Assembly: GCA_963838035.1 (NCBI GenBank)
Contig: CAWIPM010000004.1
Coordinates: forward strand, 1 to 64,000
From: CAVVNN01 sp963838035
GTDB lineage: Bacteria > Actinomycetota > Thermoleophilia > Solirubrobacterales > 70-9
Reading direction: 5' to 3'
DNA: 64,000 bases
Shown: positions 17,696-27,700 of the stretch, one piece after another
Layout of the letters: every line of letters starts with the position of its first letter
How positions within the stretch are numbered: position 1 is the stretch's first letter
The notes under the pieces: generated by a model
The model's input: the letters and a program-made list of their open reading frames with translations, nothing else
Told to the model about the DNA's origin: nothing
Database searches by the model: none
Program-made: the position numbers and the translations under genes

Positions 17696-18217
17696 ATGGG
17701 CCGAGACCGGCATTGGGGCCGAACCGGCAGCCTTGTGCTGCTGGTGGCCCTCGCCGCCATCGTCCTGCGCCCCTGGGAAGGAAGCGACAAGGGCATCGGC
17801 GTCGGCCCGGGTGGCATCCGCGCCTACGTGGTGCGGGCGATCGACGGCGACACGATCGAAGCGCGGATCGGCGACCGCACCGAGGACGTGCGGCTGATCG
17901 GCATCGACACGCCGGAGACGGTGAAGCCCGACACGCCGGTGCAGTGCTTCGGGCCGCGGGCCTCGGCCTTCGAGCACCGCACGGTCGAAGGCCGGTGGGT
18001 GCGGCTCCTCCCCGGGGTCGAACAGCGCGACGTCTACGGGCGGCTGCTCGCCTACGTCTACCTGGGGCGGCGGTTCGTCAACGCGGCCCTGGCGCGGCGC
18101 GGGCTCGCCCGCCCGCTGACGATCCCTCCCAACGACCGCTTCGTCCCCCTCTTCGAACGACTCTCGCTGCACGCGGCGAAGCTCGGGCGCGGGCTCTGGG
18201 GTGCCTGCGCGCTCTGA
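17696..18217 (+). CDS. Thermonuclease-like (SNase) secreted or membrane-anchored nuclease
   Basis: A staphylococcal-nuclease fold of 173 residues behind an N-terminal hydrophobic segment (LVLLVALAAIVL) that should export or anchor it. Core motifs: VRAIDGDTIEAR; VRLIGIDTPETV with the catalytic Arg/Asp/Glu set; and RDVYGRLLAYVY with the second catalytic Arg. A C-terminal helix follows. Known relatives are calcium-dependent and cut DNA or RNA into 3'-phosphorylated fragments. The gene stands alone between the aldolase and a small membrane protein. The start ATG lies at the end of GGGTGTATGG with no ribosome binding site, possibly leaderless. Confidence 0.88.
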   Translation: MGRDRHWGRTGSLVLLVALAAIVLRPWEGSDKGIGVGPGGIRAYVVRAIDGDTIEARIGDRTEDVRLIGIDTPETVKPDTPVQCFGPRASAFEHRTVEGRWVRLLPGVEQRDVYGRLLAYVYLGRRFVNAALARRGLARPLTIPPNDRFVPLFERLSLHAAKLGRGLWGACAL

Positions 18218-18303
18218 CGGTGCTCGTGACGTTCGCCACGTTTCCGGCCTGCAAGCGCTGAGACGGCTTGCTACGGTGCCCGCGGCCCCCGGGGCCACCT
18301 CTT

Positions 18304-18543
18304 ATGCGAATGCGACAAAGCATCTCCCAGTTCGAGACAGCCTTCGAGCAGGAGACCAGCCTCGAGCGCCGCCGGCGCGAGCAGCTGCGGCGGCGCGCCG
18401 CAAACCGCTCGCGGGCTCGGCGCATCAACCGCGACCAGCAGCACGGCACCGTCCGGTTCAGCGTCTTCGCCGTCTGCCTCACCGTCACCGTCGCGGTAGT
18501 CGTCGTCACCATGTTCGAGGCGCTCGCCTACCTGATGGCGTAG
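18304..18543 (+). CDS. Small basic single-pass membrane protein
   Basis: A 79-residue protein from ATG 18304. The N-terminal half is highly charged and basic (RRRREQLRRRAANRSRARR), followed by one transmembrane segment (FSVFAVCLTVTVAVVVVT). A GCTACGGT element (18270-18277) lies 26 bp upstream of the start and resembles the other TACGGT promoters here. Family unknown. The layout of a positively charged cytoplasmic part and one helix is common in small actinobacterial envelope proteins. Confidence 0.65.
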   Translation: MRMRQSISQFETAFEQETSLERRRREQLRRRAANRSRARRINRDQQHGTVRFSVFAVCLTVTVAVVVVTMFEALAYLMA

Positions 18544-18582
18544 CGACCCGCGAACGGCACGGTTGAATAGACTCGCGCGCCG

Positions 18583-19209
18583 ATGGCCCGACGCTCCCTG
18601 AAGCCACAGCTGAACCAGATCCGAGCCTGGGTCCGCCAGGGGCGGACGGATGCCTGGATCGCCCACCAGCTCGAGATCAGCACCAGCGAGCTCCGCGAGT
18701 TCCGCAACCAGCACGACCTCGCGCCCGACGAGGACGACGCCTCCAAGGAAGTCGACCTCCGCGACGAGATCGAAGCCGAGATCGAAGCAGCGACGGCCGA
18801 GGAGGAGGCCCAGCAGGCCGAGAAGGATGCGGAGGCCGAGGAGGATGCGGAGGCCGAGGAGGATGCGGAGGCCGAGGAGGAGGGCGAGGAAGGGGACGAG
18901 GAGTCCGAGGCCGCCGAGGATGAGAGCCCCGCGGCCGCCGAGGGCGGGGGTCGCCCACGGCGCCGGCGCCGGCGCGGGCGACGCGGAGGCCGTGGCCGCC
19001 GCAAAGAGCTGGAGGCGACCTTCGACCACGGCGAGACCGACGGCTACGGCCTCTGGCTCGACCCGGCGGTGAAAGACAACCCCGTCTACACGGAGCATTG
19101 GGCCGGACAGCGCGAGGTCACCGTCCGCATCGAGGCGGACCAGATCGTGATCCGCCGCCCCGGCACAGGCGCGCCAGACGCCGCCGGGGCCGGCGACGCC
19201 AAAGAGTGA
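18583..19209 (+). CDS. Acidic/basic low-complexity protein with an HTH-like start
   Basis: A 208-residue protein. Residues 1-45 look helical and HTH-like (QIRAWVRQGRTDAWIAHQLE). Residues 50-130 are very acidic and include three DAEAEE units. Next comes a very basic run (GRPRRRRRRGRRGGRGRRKE), then a compact C-terminal domain (FDHGETDGYGLWLDPAVKDN...VYTEHWAGQREVTVRIEADQ). The order acidic linker - Arg/Gly run - small folded domain suggests binding to nucleic acid, but I recognise no family. A TAGACT element lies 9 bp before the ATG. The downstream gene is convergent. Confidence 0.75.
   Translation: MARRSLKPQLNQIRAWVRQGRTDAWIAHQLEISTSELREFRNQHDLAPDEDDASKEVDLRDEIEAEIEAATAEEEAQQAEKDAEAEEDAEAEEDAEAEEEGEEGDEESEAAEDESPAAAEGGGRPRRRRRRGRRGGRGRRKELEATFDHGETDGYGLWLDPAVKDNPVYTEHWAGQREVTVRIEADQIVIRRPGTGAPDAAGAGDAKE
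18823..18876 (+). repeat. Three tandem 18-bp units coding DAEAEE
   Basis: GAGGATGCGGAGGCCGAG is repeated exactly in the second and third units and with one change (AAG) in the first. It is in frame, so copy-number change would lengthen or shorten the acidic linker without shifting the frame. Confidence 0.9.
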
Positions 19210-19222
19210 GAATTGCGCGCGC

Positions 19223-19552
19223 TCACTCGACGGTGAGCTGGCGGCCGCCGGCGAAATCGCGCGCGCCGCGCAGGTAGAGCCAGAACGCCGCATCGCCGAG
19301 GGATTGGGGATCGGCCTCGAGCCCGGAGGCGACGTCGAGGACGACCCGCTGGAACCAGTCGGTGCCGCGCCCGTAGAGCTCGGCCAGTTCCGCCGCGGTG
19401 AAGGTCGGCCCGATCCGCCGTCGCAGCTCCTCGCGTAGCGCCTCCACCGCCCGATCGGCGCGCCGGCGCGCGGCTCCGCCCGACGGCAGGTCCTGGAGCG
19501 CCCTCCACCCATCCTCCCACTGAAAGAGCGCGTTCTCGAGCGGATACGCCAT
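19223..19552 (-). CDS. Hypothetical protein of 109 residues at the end of the mfd-eno operon
   Basis: A soluble helical protein starting MAYPLENALFQWEDGWR, with a conserved-looking AELYGRGTDWFQRVV and LGDAAFWLYLRGARDFAGG. The Trp-rich aromatic pattern suggests a real conserved protein, but I do not recognise the family. It starts 10 bp after the glycosyltransferase stop and is the last gene of the long leftward operon. The acidic/basic protein gene is convergent from the other side, 13 bp away. Confidence 0.75.
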   Translation of the reverse strand: MAYPLENALFQWEDGWRALQDLPSGGAARRRADRAVEALREELRRRIGPTFTAAELAELYGRGTDWFQRVVLDVASGLEADPQSLGDAAFWLYLRGARDFAGGRQLTVE

Positions 19553-19562
19553 GGCGGCGAGA

Positions 19563-21785
19563 TTACCCCGGGCCTGTGCCGGGGATCTCGTGGAGCGGGG
19601 CGTTACGGCGACCGCAGGCGGCGGGGTCGAGTCTGCCTCGAACCTTCCAGACGCTGACCGGCCCGCTACGGAGGATCGGGCTGACGGCGCCGTCGCCGCG
19701 GAGCCAGCCGGCCTCGGGCGAGGCGATCGGGCTGCCGGTGTGGATGAAGTTGAGGAAGGGTGCCGTGACCACGTAGTCGAGGCTCGCGGCGTTGACCGCA
19801 GCGCGGAAGGCGCGACAGGTGGGGATTGCGTTGAAGGCGCCGTGCGGGCCCTTCTCCCCGAGATAGACGACTCGGTTGGAGAGGTCGGTGCCGTAGAGGC
19901 CGTACTGGAGGAAGCCGGCCGTCGTGCCCGCCAGGCCGATGCGGGCGCCGGCGACGTTGCGCGCCCAGCGGTAGGCGGAATCGAGGTTCATCCCGGGGAT
20001 GCTCGTGGCCGCGACGTCATTGCGGTAGCGGTCGCGCAGATAGTGGCTCTGGATCGGGTATCCGATCGCCGCGATGATGACGAAAAGGGCGACGAACCCG
20101 GCAAGGATCGCACCGCGGGCGACACCGCGGGCCCGGATGTAGAGCAGTGCCGCGGGGAGCAGGACGACCAGGGCCGCCAGGGCAAGGCCGAATACCCGCG
20201 AAGGGTCGCGGAGCGCCGCGTCGGAGCGGTCGGTGACGAGGAGGACGGCCCCCAGCACGATGAGCAGGGCCCACTGGCGCCGGGGCCGGTCGAAGGCTCG
20301 CGGCAGCGGCGCCAGCACGACCGCCGCGAGCAGAGCGGGGATGACGAAGCGGACGTTGATCGAGAAGGCGACCGGTTCGCCCTCCGCACCTGCGGCGCTG
20401 AGCGGCGTGAACAGATAGGCGACCAATCCGACCAGTGCGACCCCGCCGGCCCAGCGCACCACGCGGTCACGCCCGCGCACGAGCGCCAGCAGGGCGGCGA
20501 GCGCCGCTCCACCGACGACGAGCGGCCACAGCGCACCGAGCTGATCGTGCAGACCCGGTGCGAGGTAGTCACGCCAGACGCCCGTGTCGGTTGCGTAGTG
20601 GGCGATGCTGAAGTCCGGCCTGCCGATCTGCAGCCGCTCGGGATGCGGAATCGAGATCGGCCCGAGATGTGCGATCTCAGGCAGCGGATTACCGGCGACC
20701 AGGAGGTTGCGCACGTACCAGAACCCCCCACCCAGCAGCGCCGGCATCAGCCACCACCCCGCAGCCGCCGATCGCCTCCCGGCCGGCGCCAGCACCATCA
20801 CCGCCAGCGTCAGCGCCGCGGCCATCGCCAGCACGGTCACCTTGGTCCCGGCCGCGAGCCCGGCCGCGAGCCCGGCTACGGCCAGCGGCCACCCGACCGG
20901 CAGCGCCTCGCTCCCCTGCCCCATCCTGCCGGGCTTTGAGGCCCCTGTTGTCCATGCCGCCCAGGCGTTGACGAGGATCGCGATCGCCGCGAGCATCAGC
21001 GCGGCGGCGGCCAGGTCGTTCTTGGCCGCCCCCGGCTCCCGCACCACCAGGGTGTGGCACTCCAGGACTATCGCTGCCGCGACGACGGTCAGGTGCCCGC
21101 GGTGGTAGGGACGCCCGATGCACCAGGCAGCAAGGAAGGCGAGCGCAAGCCAGCCGAAGTTGAGGAACAGGGACAGCGTGTCGCGCTGCGTCAGGGCAAT
21201 CCCAACCGCGTGCAGCAGCTCGGAGTTCTGCGGGTAGAACCAGTTGGTGAAGACGGTGTCGGTGTAGTGCATCCCGGTTACGGAGTGGCTCTGCACCATG
21301 TCCACCGCGAACGGCATGTGGTACCAGAGCGAGTCGAAGTTGAAGATGCCGCGGTCGAGGGCGTCCTTGGTCGTCAGGCCCCAGTGGGCGAAGACGAGCG
21401 CGACGACGCCCAATGCGACGAGGGACATAGCCGCTCGACTGCGGGTCCTGTCACGGGGGGAGGGGGGGACTGCGGGCGGGGTCGTCCTCGCCCCCCCTCC
21501 CCCCGCGCGACCCGCGGGTGAAGCGAGCATCCTCCAAAGCGCGATGACCGCGAGCAGGACGGATGAGGCGACGAGGGTCCAGGCGTAGAAGAGGTCGAAG
21601 GTGCCGAGGACCTCGGAGAGCCAGATCAGCAGCGCGATGGCGACGACGGACTCGACAAGGCGCGCGGGGGCTCCCCGCCAATCGGGGAGGAGGCGGACAC
21701 GGAGGCGGACGGCGCTGAAGCCAAGCGATCCGACGACGGCGGCGAGTGCCGCGACTCCGAGTATGTAGGAGCCGGCGCTAACCAC
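19563..21785 (-). CDS. Polytopic membrane glycosyltransferase (GT39/GT83-like)
   Basis: A 740-residue protein with about a dozen hydrophobic segments and a large extracytoplasmic C-terminal part. The first outer loop has the acidic motif NFDSLWYHMPF, in the place where GT-C-fold glycosyltransferases keep the catalytic Asp/Glu next to aromatic residues. GT-C enzymes of this kind use a lipid-linked (polyprenyl) sugar donor to glycosylate proteins or lipids outside the membrane. The C-terminal region after residue 590 (SIPGMNLDSAYRWARNVAGA) is soluble. The GTG at 21785 lies 18 bp after the FtsB-like gene. Donor and acceptor cannot be told from sequence. The linker around residues 95-115 is Gly/Pro-rich and variable. 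Confidence 0.75.
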   Translation of the reverse strand: MVSAGSYILGVAALAAVVGSLGFSAVRLRVRLLPDWRGAPARLVESVVAIALLIWLSEVLGTFDLFYAWTLVASSVLLAVIALWRMLASPAGRAGGGGARTTPPAVPPSPRDRTRSRAAMSLVALGVVALVFAHWGLTTKDALDRGIFNFDSLWYHMPFAVDMVQSHSVTGMHYTDTVFTNWFYPQNSELLHAVGIALTQRDTLSLFLNFGWLALAFLAAWCIGRPYHRGHLTVVAAAIVLECHTLVVREPGAAKNDLAAAALMLAAIAILVNAWAAWTTGASKPGRMGQGSEALPVGWPLAVAGLAAGLAAGTKVTVLAMAAALTLAVMVLAPAGRRSAAAGWWLMPALLGGGFWYVRNLLVAGNPLPEIAHLGPISIPHPERLQIGRPDFSIAHYATDTGVWRDYLAPGLHDQLGALWPLVVGGAALAALLALVRGRDRVVRWAGGVALVGLVAYLFTPLSAAGAEGEPVAFSINVRFVIPALLAAVVLAPLPRAFDRPRRQWALLIVLGAVLLVTDRSDAALRDPSRVFGLALAALVVLLPAALLYIRARGVARGAILAGFVALFVIIAAIGYPIQSHYLRDRYRNDVAATSIPGMNLDSAYRWARNVAGARIGLAGTTAGFLQYGLYGTDLSNRVVYLGEKGPHGAFNAIPTCRAFRAAVNAASLDYVVTAPFLNFIHTGSPIASPEAGWLRGDGAVSPILRSGPVSVWKVRGRLDPAACGRRNAPLHEIPGTGPG

Positions 21786-21803
21786 CGGAGGCTCCGGTGC
21801 CGG

Positions 21804-22172
21804 TCAGTGGAGGCCGCGGACGACGACCGGGGTCTCGCCTTCGGAGACCATCCCCAGGGCGCGGGCCTTGGCATCGATCACGATCGGTTCTTCCGCCCCC
21901 TGGACGCGATGGTGAAGCCGCTTGTTCTCGCGCAGCAGGCTGTGGAACTGGGCTTTGGCGGCGGTGGTCGCCGTGTAGGTCTTGACGAAATCGATCGCCG
22001 GGTTGAGATAGGAGTAGAGGACGGCTGCGAGAACCACCGTCAGCGCGACACGGCCCACGCGATCCCAGTGGATGCGGCTCGCGCCCCGCCGCGCCCCCGG
22101 GCGCCTGCGGGCCGCCGGCCGGCGCCGGGCCCGGTATGCGGCCGTATTTCCGGCGTAGGCGCGCGTTGCCAT
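21804..22172 (-). CDS. FtsB/DivIC-like septum formation initiator
   Basis: A 122-residue protein with a basic cytoplasmic start, one membrane helix (ALTVVLAAVLYSYLNPAI) and an extracytoplasmic coiled coil (QFHSLLRENKRLHHRVQGAE) ending in ALGMVSEGETPVVV. FtsB/DivIC bridges FtsL and FtsQ in the divisome and helps to start septal peptidoglycan synthesis. It lies directly downstream of eno, as in many actinobacteria and firmicutes. The gap to eno is 37 bp. Confidence 0.88.
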   Translation of the reverse strand: MATRAYAGNTAAYRARRRPAARRRPGARRGASRIHWDRVGRVALTVVLAAVLYSYLNPAIDFVKTYTATTAAKAQFHSLLRENKRLHHRVQGAEEPIVIDAKARALGMVSEGETPVVVRGLH

Positions 22173-22209
22173 GCCCGGTCCTTTGCGTCCGGGGCCTGCA
22201 TTCCTGCAT

Positions 22210-23505
22210 CTACTTCGAGTGCTGGACGAATGCCTGCAATCCGGGGAACCTCGCCGCCCCTCCCAGCTCCTCCTCGATCCGCAACAACCGGTTGTACTTT
22301 GCGACGCGGTCCGAGCGCGAGGGGGCTCCCGTCTTGATCTGCCCGGCGCCGGTTCCCACCGCCAGGTCGGCGATCGTGGTGTCCTCGGTCTCTCCCGAGC
22401 GATGCGAGATGACCGTGCTGTAGCCGGCCTCGTGGGCAGTCCGGATCGCTTCCAGGGTCTCGGTCAGGGTCCCGATCTGGTTTACCTTGACCAGGATCGA
22501 GTTGCCGACCCCCAGCTCGATCCCGCGCCGCAGGCGCTCGGGGTTGGTGACGAACAGATCGTCGCCGACCAGCTGCACGCGGTCGCCCAGCCGCTCGGTC
22601 AGGAGCTTCCAGCCCTGCCAGTCCTCCTCGTCCATGCCGTCCTCGAGCGAGACGATCGGGTAGCGCGAGCAGGCGTCCTCCCAGTAGGCGGCCATCTCCT
22701 TCGGGGTCAGCGTGCGGCCCTCATGCTCAAGCACGTAGGCGCCGTCCTCGAAGACCTCGCTGGTCGCCGGGTCAAGCGCGATGAAGACATCGGCGCCGGG
22801 CTCATATCCAGCCGCCTCGACGCCTTCCAGCACGGCCTGAAGGGCCGCCTCGTTGGACTCCAGGTTCGGAGCGAAGCCCCCCTCGTCGCCGCCGGCCGTC
22901 GAGAGGCCCCGCGCGGCGAGGCTCTTCTTCAGAGCGTGGAAGACCTCGGCGCCGACACGCAGGCATTCCGAGAAGCTGGGGGCGCCGGCGGGAACGACCA
23001 TGAACTCCTGGAAGTCGACTGAGTTGTCGGCATGGGCGCCACCGTTGAGGACGTTCATCATCGGCACCGGCAGCAGCGTCGGCGCGCCGCCGCCGTAGAG
23101 CTCGGCGAGATAGAGGTAGAGCGGCTGGCGGGAGTTCATCGCCGCCGCCTTGGCCGCCGCGAGCGAGACCCCGAGGATCGCGTTGGCGCCGAGCCGGCCC
23201 TTGTTGGGCGTGCCGTCGAGCTCGATCATCGTCTGGTCGAGCGCCCCCTGCTCTGCGGCACGCGCGCCGATCAGCGCGGCGGCGATCTCGCCATTCACGT
23301 TGGCGACCGCGCGCGAGACGCCCTTGCCCGCCCAGGCGTCGCCGCCGTCGCGCAGCTCGACCGCCTCGAACTCGCCGGTCGAAGCGCCCGAGGGAACCGC
23401 CGCGAGGCCGCGTGCGCCTGACTCCAGGGCGACTTCGACCTCGACCGTCGGGTTGCCGCGCGAGTCGAGGACCTGGCGCGCGTGGATGGAGGCGATCGCG
23501 CTCAT
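22210..23505 (-). CDS. eno: Enolase
   Basis: Converts 2-phosphoglycerate to phosphoenolpyruvate. The 431-residue protein is complete. The N-terminus IHARQVLDSRGNPTVEVEV is canonical. Catalytic and Mg-binding regions are visible: GDEGGFAPNL, VFIALDPATSEVF, SLEDGMDEEDWQGWK, the lysine in ILVKVNQIGTLTET, and VISHRSGETEDTTIADLAV. The ATG at 23505 was chosen over longer frames because it gives the family N-terminus. It follows the SurA-like gene by 95 bp, a gap wide enough for its own promoter. Confidence 0.97.
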   Translation of the reverse strand: MSAIASIHARQVLDSRGNPTVEVEVALESGARGLAAVPSGASTGEFEAVELRDGGDAWAGKGVSRAVANVNGEIAAALIGARAAEQGALDQTMIELDGTPNKGRLGANAILGVSLAAAKAAAMNSRQPLYLYLAELYGGGAPTLLPVPMMNVLNGGAHADNSVDFQEFMVVPAGAPSFSECLRVGAEVFHALKKSLAARGLSTAGGDEGGFAPNLESNEAALQAVLEGVEAAGYEPGADVFIALDPATSEVFEDGAYVLEHEGRTLTPKEMAAYWEDACSRYPIVSLEDGMDEEDWQGWKLLTERLGDRVQLVGDDLFVTNPERLRRGIELGVGNSILVKVNQIGTLTETLEAIRTAHEAGYSTVISHRSGETEDTTIADLAVGTGAGQIKTGAPSRSDRVAKYNRLLRIEEELGGAARFPGLQAFVQHSK

Positions 23506-23600
23506 CGCAACTGTTCGCGTTTCGCTCTCTGCGCGAAGAACCGGATATGCACGCTTTTTCGCTCCGCGCTCACGGACGCAGCACTCTATAGCCGGGTGAG

Positions 23601-24722
23601 CTAACGCGAAGGAGGCGGCGTGCCGGTCACACCGGGCGGGAGCCCTTCCAGGCTCGCGCCTTCTGCGACCGGTTTGAGCCCGGCGGGTTGGGGCCGCTGC
23701 GGAAGCTGCTGGCCTTTCGGCATGAGGATGCTTACCGTGCCGGGCAGAGCCGGAGCCAGCTGCTGGACCGGCGCCGGGCATGCTTCGGGCAGGCCGCCTT
23801 TGGGGTTGCTTTCGTAACAGGCCGGCGGAGCGGCGGCGGAGTGCCCGCCGCTCTTGTAGTTGGCGCAGCGTTCGATCACATAGCCCGAGGCGCAGAAGGT
23901 CCGCGACTGCCACTTGCTGGAGTAGTCGGCGACGAACTGGGTGAAGAGTTCCTGCTGGGCCTGCTGGGTGAGCTGTGCGCTGATCTGCGATTTCACCTGG
24001 GCGAACGGCTGGACCTGGGCCGGTTTCGCTTTCTGGGCCGGTTTCGTCTTTGTCTTTTTCGTCGCCGGCGTCGCCGGTGTCGTGAACTGGGTCGCCTTCG
24101 CTTCTTCGTAGTACTGCTTGACTTCGGAGGAAGAGGGGACCGGGGCTTCTTTGCCGATCTGCTGCTGGATCTGCGTGGTCAGCAGCTGCAGCTTCACCCG
24201 TTCGTTGACGTCGGCCTGGGTGTAGTGGGAGGTCACGAGGAATTTCTTGTATTCGGCCTCGGTTTTGAAGTGCTGTTTCTTGATCTGGGCGAATTCGGTG
24301 GCGATCTGTTTCGGGGTCACCGAGATTCCCAATTCTTCAGCCTCGCCCTGGATCCAGATCGTGTCGAAGATGCTCCCCAGCGCCGTTTTCTTCAATTCTT
24401 CGTACTGTTTGTCGCCGGGCTTCGGGGCCTTTTTGAGCCCGGCCTGGGCGCTCGCCTGCGCGAACGCCCGCCTGTAACTCGCTTCGGAGACGTGGCCGAG
24501 GTCGCTGGGGACACCCTGGACCAGGGCGACGTCCCCTGACGGGATGCTCGGGTCGCCGATTCCCTGGGCGACCGCGAAGCCGACGAAGAGCAGGACGAAG
24601 GAGGCCCCGAAAACCACCAGGCCGAGCCGCTGCAGGGGAGAAGGGCCCGAGGAGCGCCCGGCGGCGCCACTCTCTCTCCTTCCCTTGCCCGACGTGGGTC
24701 TCTTGCGCTTACTCGGACTCAC
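23601..24722 (-). CDS. SurA N-terminal-like peptidyl-prolyl isomerase/chaperone-type secreted protein
   Basis: A 373-residue protein with a basic N-terminus, one hydrophobic anchor (LGLVVFGASFVLLFVGFAVA) and a SurA_N-like helical chaperone domain: YEELKKTALGSIFDTIWIQG, LGISVTPKQIATEF, and repeated Gln/Lys-rich helices. I see no parvulin isomerase signature, so it may act only as an extracytoplasmic holdase. The C-terminal 100 residues are Pro/Gly-rich with four Cys (FCASGYVIERCANY; ACYESNPKGGLPEAC) that could form disulfides. The ATG overlaps the mfd stop (24719-24722), so it is translationally coupled to mfd. Confidence 0.75.
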   Translation of the reverse strand: MSPSKRKRPTSGKGRRESGAAGRSSGPSPLQRLGLVVFGASFVLLFVGFAVAQGIGDPSIPSGDVALVQGVPSDLGHVSEASYRRAFAQASAQAGLKKAPKPGDKQYEELKKTALGSIFDTIWIQGEAEELGISVTPKQIATEFAQIKKQHFKTEAEYKKFLVTSHYTQADVNERVKLQLLTTQIQQQIGKEAPVPSSSEVKQYYEEAKATQFTTPATPATKKTKTKPAQKAKPAQVQPFAQVKSQISAQLTQQAQQELFTQFVADYSSKWQSRTFCASGYVIERCANYKSGGHSAAAPPACYESNPKGGLPEACPAPVQQLAPALPGTVSILMPKGQQLPQRPQPAGLKPVAEGASLEGLPPGVTGTPPPSR

Positions 24723-27700
24723 GGAGCGGGCAGCATATCCGAAGCTCGCTTAGCGTCGCCTAAAGCGGTCGCCAGGGCGAGCAGCGCCGCGAGCCGCGCC
24801 TCGGGCTCCTCGGGCGCCCGCAACGCGACGGTCTGCTCCCGCCATTCATACAGCGCCCCCTCGACTTGCTCGCGCAGGGCCGCCGCCTGATCGGAGTCCA
24901 GCTCGATGCCCGCGACGCTGAGCCGCCCGCCGCGGAACTCGATGCTGCGGGCGCCGGCCAGCCCCAGCTCGATCCGCGCCCGCTGCAGCGCCAGAAGGTT
25001 CTCCGCCTGCGGCGGCAGCGGGCCGAAGCGGTCGCCCAGCTCATCGCGGATCCTGCGCAGCTCGCCGGGGGCGCGGGCGGCGACGATGCGGCGGTGGATA
25101 TCGATCTTCGCCGCCTCGAAGGGGACAAAGCCGGCGGGCAGGTAGGCGTCGACGGGCACGTCGAGGCGAACCGGCTCGGGCGCCTCTCCCGCGCCGGCAT
25201 CGGCCCCCGCGGCCTCTGCCACCGCTTCGTCGATCATCTGGCAGTAGAGCTCGAAGCCGACCGCCGCAACATGGCCGGACTGCTCGTCGCCGAGCAGGTT
25301 GCCGGCGCCGCGGATGTCGAGGTCGCGCATCGCGATCCGGAAGCCGGAGCCGAGCTCGGTGTGGTCGGCGAGGGTCGAGAGCCGAGCCGCGGCCTCCTCC
25401 GTCAGCGCTTCCGGCGAGGGATAGAGCAGGTAGGCGAAGGCCCGCTCGCGCGAGCGGCCCACCCGTCCCCTGATCTGGTAGGCCTGGGAGAGCCCTAGCT
25501 GGTCGGCACGTTCAACGATCAGGGTGTTCGCGGTGGGGATATCGAGGCCGGACTCGATGATCGTCGTCGTCACCAGGCAGTCGGCCTCGCCGCGCAGGAA
25601 GCCGAGCATCGTCTCCTCCAGCTCCCTCTCGTCCATCTGGCCGTGGGCTATGGCGAAGCGCGCCTTCGGCACCAGCCCGCGCAGCTGCTCGGCCACCTCG
25701 GGCAGCGAGTCGATCCGGTTGTGGAGGAAGAAGGCCTGGCCGCGGCGCTCCAGCTCGCGCTCGATCGCGCGGCGGACCAGGTCCTCGTCGTAGGGACCGA
25801 CGTAGGTGCGAACCGGGCGGCGGCCCTCGGGCGGGGTCTCGATCACCGAGATGTCGCGAAGGCCGGCGAGGCTCATCTGCAGCGTGCGCGGGATCGGCGT
25901 CGCCGAGAGAGCGAGGACGTCGACCTTCAGCTTCAACTGTCGCAACAGCTCCTTCTGCTTGACCCCGAAGCGCTGCTCCTCATCGACGATGACCAGCCCG
26001 AGGTCCTTGGCGCGGACGTCGCGCGAGAGCAGCCGGTGGGTACCGATCAGGATGTCGACCTCGCCGGCCTCGAAGCCGGCGAGCACGGTCTTCACCTCGG
26101 CCGGCCTTCGCAGCCGAGAGACGCCCTCGACCGCAAAGGGGAGGTCGGCGAGGCGCTCGCGGAAGGTGCCGAAGTGTTGCTGGGCGAGGATCGTGGTCGG
26201 CACCAGCATCATCACCTGCTTGCCGTCGGAGGCGGCCTTCACCGCGGCGCGCAGCGCGACCTCGGTCTTGCCGAAGCCGACGTCGCCGCAGAGCAGCCGA
26301 TCCATCGGCTGCTCTGCCTCCATGTCGCCCTTCACCGCCTCGATCGCCTCGATCTGGTCGGCGGTCTCGCGATAGGGGAAGGCAGCCTCCATCGCGATCT
26401 GCCACTCGCCGTCGGGCGGGAAGCCGTGGCCACGGCGGGTGCGGCGCTCGGCGTAGAGGTTGAGAAGCTCGCCGGCCAGGGCGCCTGCGGCGCGGCGGGC
26501 TCGCGCCTTCATGTTGTGCCAGCGCTTGCCGCCCAGGGCCGAGAGCGACGGCTCGCCGCCGGAGCCGACGTAGCGACTCAGCTTCGCGAGCTGATCGGTG
26601 GGGACGTAGACGCGGTCCTCGCCTCTGTATTCGAGGTAGAGATAGTCGCGGGTGACGCCGCCGACCTCACGCGTCTCGAAGCCGGCGAAGCGGGCGACGC
26701 CGTGGTCCTCGTGGACGACGTGGTCGCCGACCCGCAGGTCGCTGAAGGCGAGGCGGCTCTTGGCCGCCCCCGGAACGGCCTCCTCGGCGCGGCGGCGCCG
26801 GTGGACGAGGCGGCGGAAGGGAAAGACGGCGAGCCGAAGCTCGGGGCTGACGAAGCCCTCGCGCAGGCGAGCCTCGGCGAAGGCGAGGCCGGGCTCGGGC
26901 GAGAGCCGGCCGCCTTCGAGCATGGCGGCGTCGAGGCGGTCGAGGCCGTAGCGGGCACGCTCCGCCTCGCCCTGGCCATCGAAGGCGACAACGGTGCGGT
27001 AGCCGGAGCGGACCAGCTTCTCCAGCTCACCCTCGGCCTCCTTGATGCTGCGCGCGGGAGACTCGGCGCGGGAGGCGCGGAGGGCATCCTCGTCGCCATC
27101 CCCGGCGCCGGTCAGCGAGAGCACGGCGCGCTCGGCGAGCGGGGCGGCGACGTCGACGTAGAGGTGGCGGGCATCGTCTGCGTGCATTGCCGTCGTCGCG
27201 TCCTCCCAGTGATCGCGCAGAGCGGTCTCGATCTCCTCGCCGGCGGCGAGGACGACCGCGGCTGCGCCGGGAACCAGGTCGAGCGGCGCCCGGAAGTGCT
27301 CCAGCGGCAGCAGGTCCGCCAGGTTCGAGAGCTGCTCGCCCTTCTCGGCAGCTTCCATCGCCGCCAGCTCGGCAAGTTCGCGGTGCTCGGCGTCGAGCTC
27401 GGCCGCGGGGGCCAGCTCGACTCGCTCGGCCTCGCCGAGCGAGCGCTGCGTGAAGGTCGAGAACCAGCGCATCGACTCGACCTCGTCGCCGAACAGCTCG
27501 ATCCGCACCGCCCGCTCCTCGGTTGCCGGAAAGACGTCGAGAATGCCGCCGCGAACGGCGAACTGTCCGCGCTCGGTGACCTGGTCGACCCGTTCGTAAC
27601 CGGCGGCGAGGAGGTCAGAGGCGACGGTTCCGAGGTCGACCTCCCCTCCCCTGGAGATCGCGAAGCCGGCCGGGCGCAGGGAGGCGTCGGGGACGGCCTC

